5,816 bases of DNA from assembly GCA_001717015.1 (NCBI GenBank), contig MAGV01000002.1:2789-8604 (forward strand). Reading direction: 5' to 3'. This document shows positions 4,892 through 5,816 of the stretch, piece by piece. The notes below the pieces were generated by a model. The model had not been told where the DNA came from and made no database searches. It was given only the letters and a program-made list of their open reading frames with translations. This DNA comes from Candidatus Methanosuratincola petrocarbonis (ex Vanwonterghem et al. 2016) (GTDB lineage: Archaea > Thermoproteota > Methanomethylicia > Methanomethylicales > Methanomethylicaceae). Made by a program: the position numbers and the translations under genes. Position 1 is the first letter of the stretch; each line of letters begins with the position of its first letter.

Positions 4892-5816
4892 TTAGTCCCC
4901 GAGTTCCAGCGGGTACCTGCGATAGTGGTGTACCGCTTCGAGCATGGCCCAGATGTTATCCAGAGGAACGTCGACATTGACATAATGCCCGGGCATGAAA
5001 ATGTACCCCCCTCCAGGGGCATAGGCCCGCAGGAGCATTCTGACCCCTTCCCGTACCTGTTCTGGAGTTCCGTTTGGCAGAAGCTGCTGCGTGTCCAGCC
5101 CACCCAGGAAAGCGATCTGGCTGCCGAACTCGGCCTTGAGCTCAAAGGGGTTCATGGAACCACACGGCTGCATGGTGCCGATAAGCTCCACCCCCAGATC
5201 GATTAGGTCCGGGATGACGGGACGGAAGTCCCCGCAGGAATGATACTTGACTACGATCTCGGGGTTGGTTTCCTTGAATGCTGTAATCATCCTCCTCAGA
5301 GGCGGCTTAACCACCTCGCGCCACAGGGCCGGAGGGATCAACATCCCCCCCTGTCCCCCTATGTCGTCGCCGATCCGTATTATGTCTATACCCTTCTCGA
5401 TGGCGTGCCTGCCCAGCTCGATGTAGTAGTCTGCGATGGCATTAAGTAGTTCGATAGCAAATGCACGATGCTCATACAGGTCAACAAAGAAGTTCTCCAT
5501 ACCCCGCAGATGAGCATAGGCCGCTTCCACGAGGGTACAGGATAGATCAACCATTACCGCATAGTCCTCGTGGTATTTATCCATAACCTCCTGGACCTCC
5601 GCCATGCGCTCCGGCCTGTGCGGGTCCGGGAAATTGTAATCCTTCAGAACCGGTTCCTTTAAGGGGTGATCTACTGGCTGGTTAAAGCCGATGAAGTTCC
5701 GGTACTTCACCCCCCACTCACTCGTCCAGGTCTCACCCTCAGGAACCACCTTATGGCTATATTCGGCGTTTATCCCGATCTGGACTATTACCCCGTCATT
5801 TCCCAGGCGTATCTCC
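4892..5816 (-). CDS. Uroporphyrinogen-decarboxylase-family corrinoid methyltransferase (MtvB-like), 5' end outside window
   Basis: Second UroD/MtvB-type methyltransferase. The frame stays open to the window edge (307 residues seen, starting inside a segment matching the part of the other copy around its residue 65), so roughly 60-80 N-terminal residues are missing. The GTG at 5749 is an internal Val, not the start, because the family-like sequence continues upstream of it. Counting from that GTG, visible landmarks are GDDIGGQGGMLIPP (127-140), KYHSCG with His170-x-Cys172 as the expected zinc HxC, FLGGLDTQQLLPNGTP (214-229), APGGGYIF, and His255 in GHYVNVDVP. It ends LELGD. It precedes a corrinoid-protein gene, as the other copy does, and probably methylates that partner. 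Its sequence is clearly diverged from the other copy, so a different methyl donor is plausible. Confidence 0.9.
   Translation of the reverse strand, partial: EIRLGNDGVIVQIGINAEYSHKVVPEGETWTSEWGVKYRNFIGFNQPVDHPLKEPVLKDYNFPDPHRPERMAEVQEVMDKYHEDYAVMVDLSCTLVEAAYAHLRGMENFFVDLYEHRAFAIELLNAIADYYIELGRHAIEKGIDIIRIGDDIGGQGGMLIPPALWREVVKPPLRRMITAFKETNPEIVVKYHSCGDFRPVIPDLIDLGVELIGTMQPCGSMNPFELKAEFGSQIAFLGGLDTQQLLPNGTPEQVREGVRMLLRAYAPGGGYIFMPGHYVNVDVPLDNIWAMLEAVHHYRRYPLELGD

Larger units (their letters stand above)
1..5816 (-). other. Probable single operon: two methyltransferase/corrinoid modules followed by a three-subunit molybdoenzyme complex
   Basis: Seven genes share one strand with gaps of about 35, 50, 30, 19, an overlap, and 6 bases in transcription order. 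No terminator-like hairpin followed by a T run and no opposing gene is seen between them. The promoter must lie upstream of 5816 and the operon continues below position 1. That the genes are co-transcribed is inferred from spacing. Confidence 0.75.

Noticed and set aside
4405..5206. Plus-strand open frames opposite the first corrinoid protein and truncated UroD-type gene
   Set aside because: Antisense shadows; the coding evidence on the minus strand is decisive.

Overview
The window looks like part of one long operon read entirely from the minus strand, in a GC-rich anaerobic bacterium. The gene families (MtvB-like methyltransferases, small corrinoid proteins, and a molybdoenzyme/ferredoxin/NrfD complex) and the strong AGGAGG-type ribosome sites suggest a Clostridia-type Firmicute, such as an acetogen or a sulfate or organohalide reducer. 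That taxonomic guess is inference. Coding density is almost complete. Gaps between genes are about 6 to 50 bases, and no RNA gene, mobile element or CRISPR array is visible.

In transcription order (high to low coordinates) the genes are: (1) a 5'-truncated UroD/MtvB-type methyltransferase at 5816-4892; (2) a corrinoid protein at 4856-4224; (3) a second, complete UroD-type methyltransferase at 4173-3019; (4) a second corrinoid protein at 2988-2344, with a TTG start; (5) a ferredoxin-like subunit with four [4Fe-4S] motifs at 2324-1728; (6) an eight-helix NrfD/PsrC-type membrane subunit at about 1744-872; (7) the N-terminal part of a bis-MGD molybdopterin oxidoreductase at 865-1, which runs off the window.

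Genes 1-4 form two tandem methyltransferase + corrinoid-protein modules. Each probably moves a methyl group from a donor (for example a methoxylated aromatic, a methylamine or a methyl-sulfur compound) onto Co(I) of its partner. Genes 5-7 encode a complete complex iron-sulfur molybdoenzyme (CISM) of the Psr/Phs/Dms type. Its catalytic subunit lacks a Tat signal, because an in-frame stop lies two codons before its ATG, so it probably faces the cytoplasm.

The most interesting point is the physical coupling of a cytoplasm-facing molybdoenzyme and a probable quinone-reactive membrane subunit to two methyl-transfer modules. Possible links are reductive conditioning of a methylated substrate before demethylation, disposal or recovery of electrons from methyl oxidation, or reductive reactivation of Co(II) corrinoid. 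None can be chosen from sequence alone.
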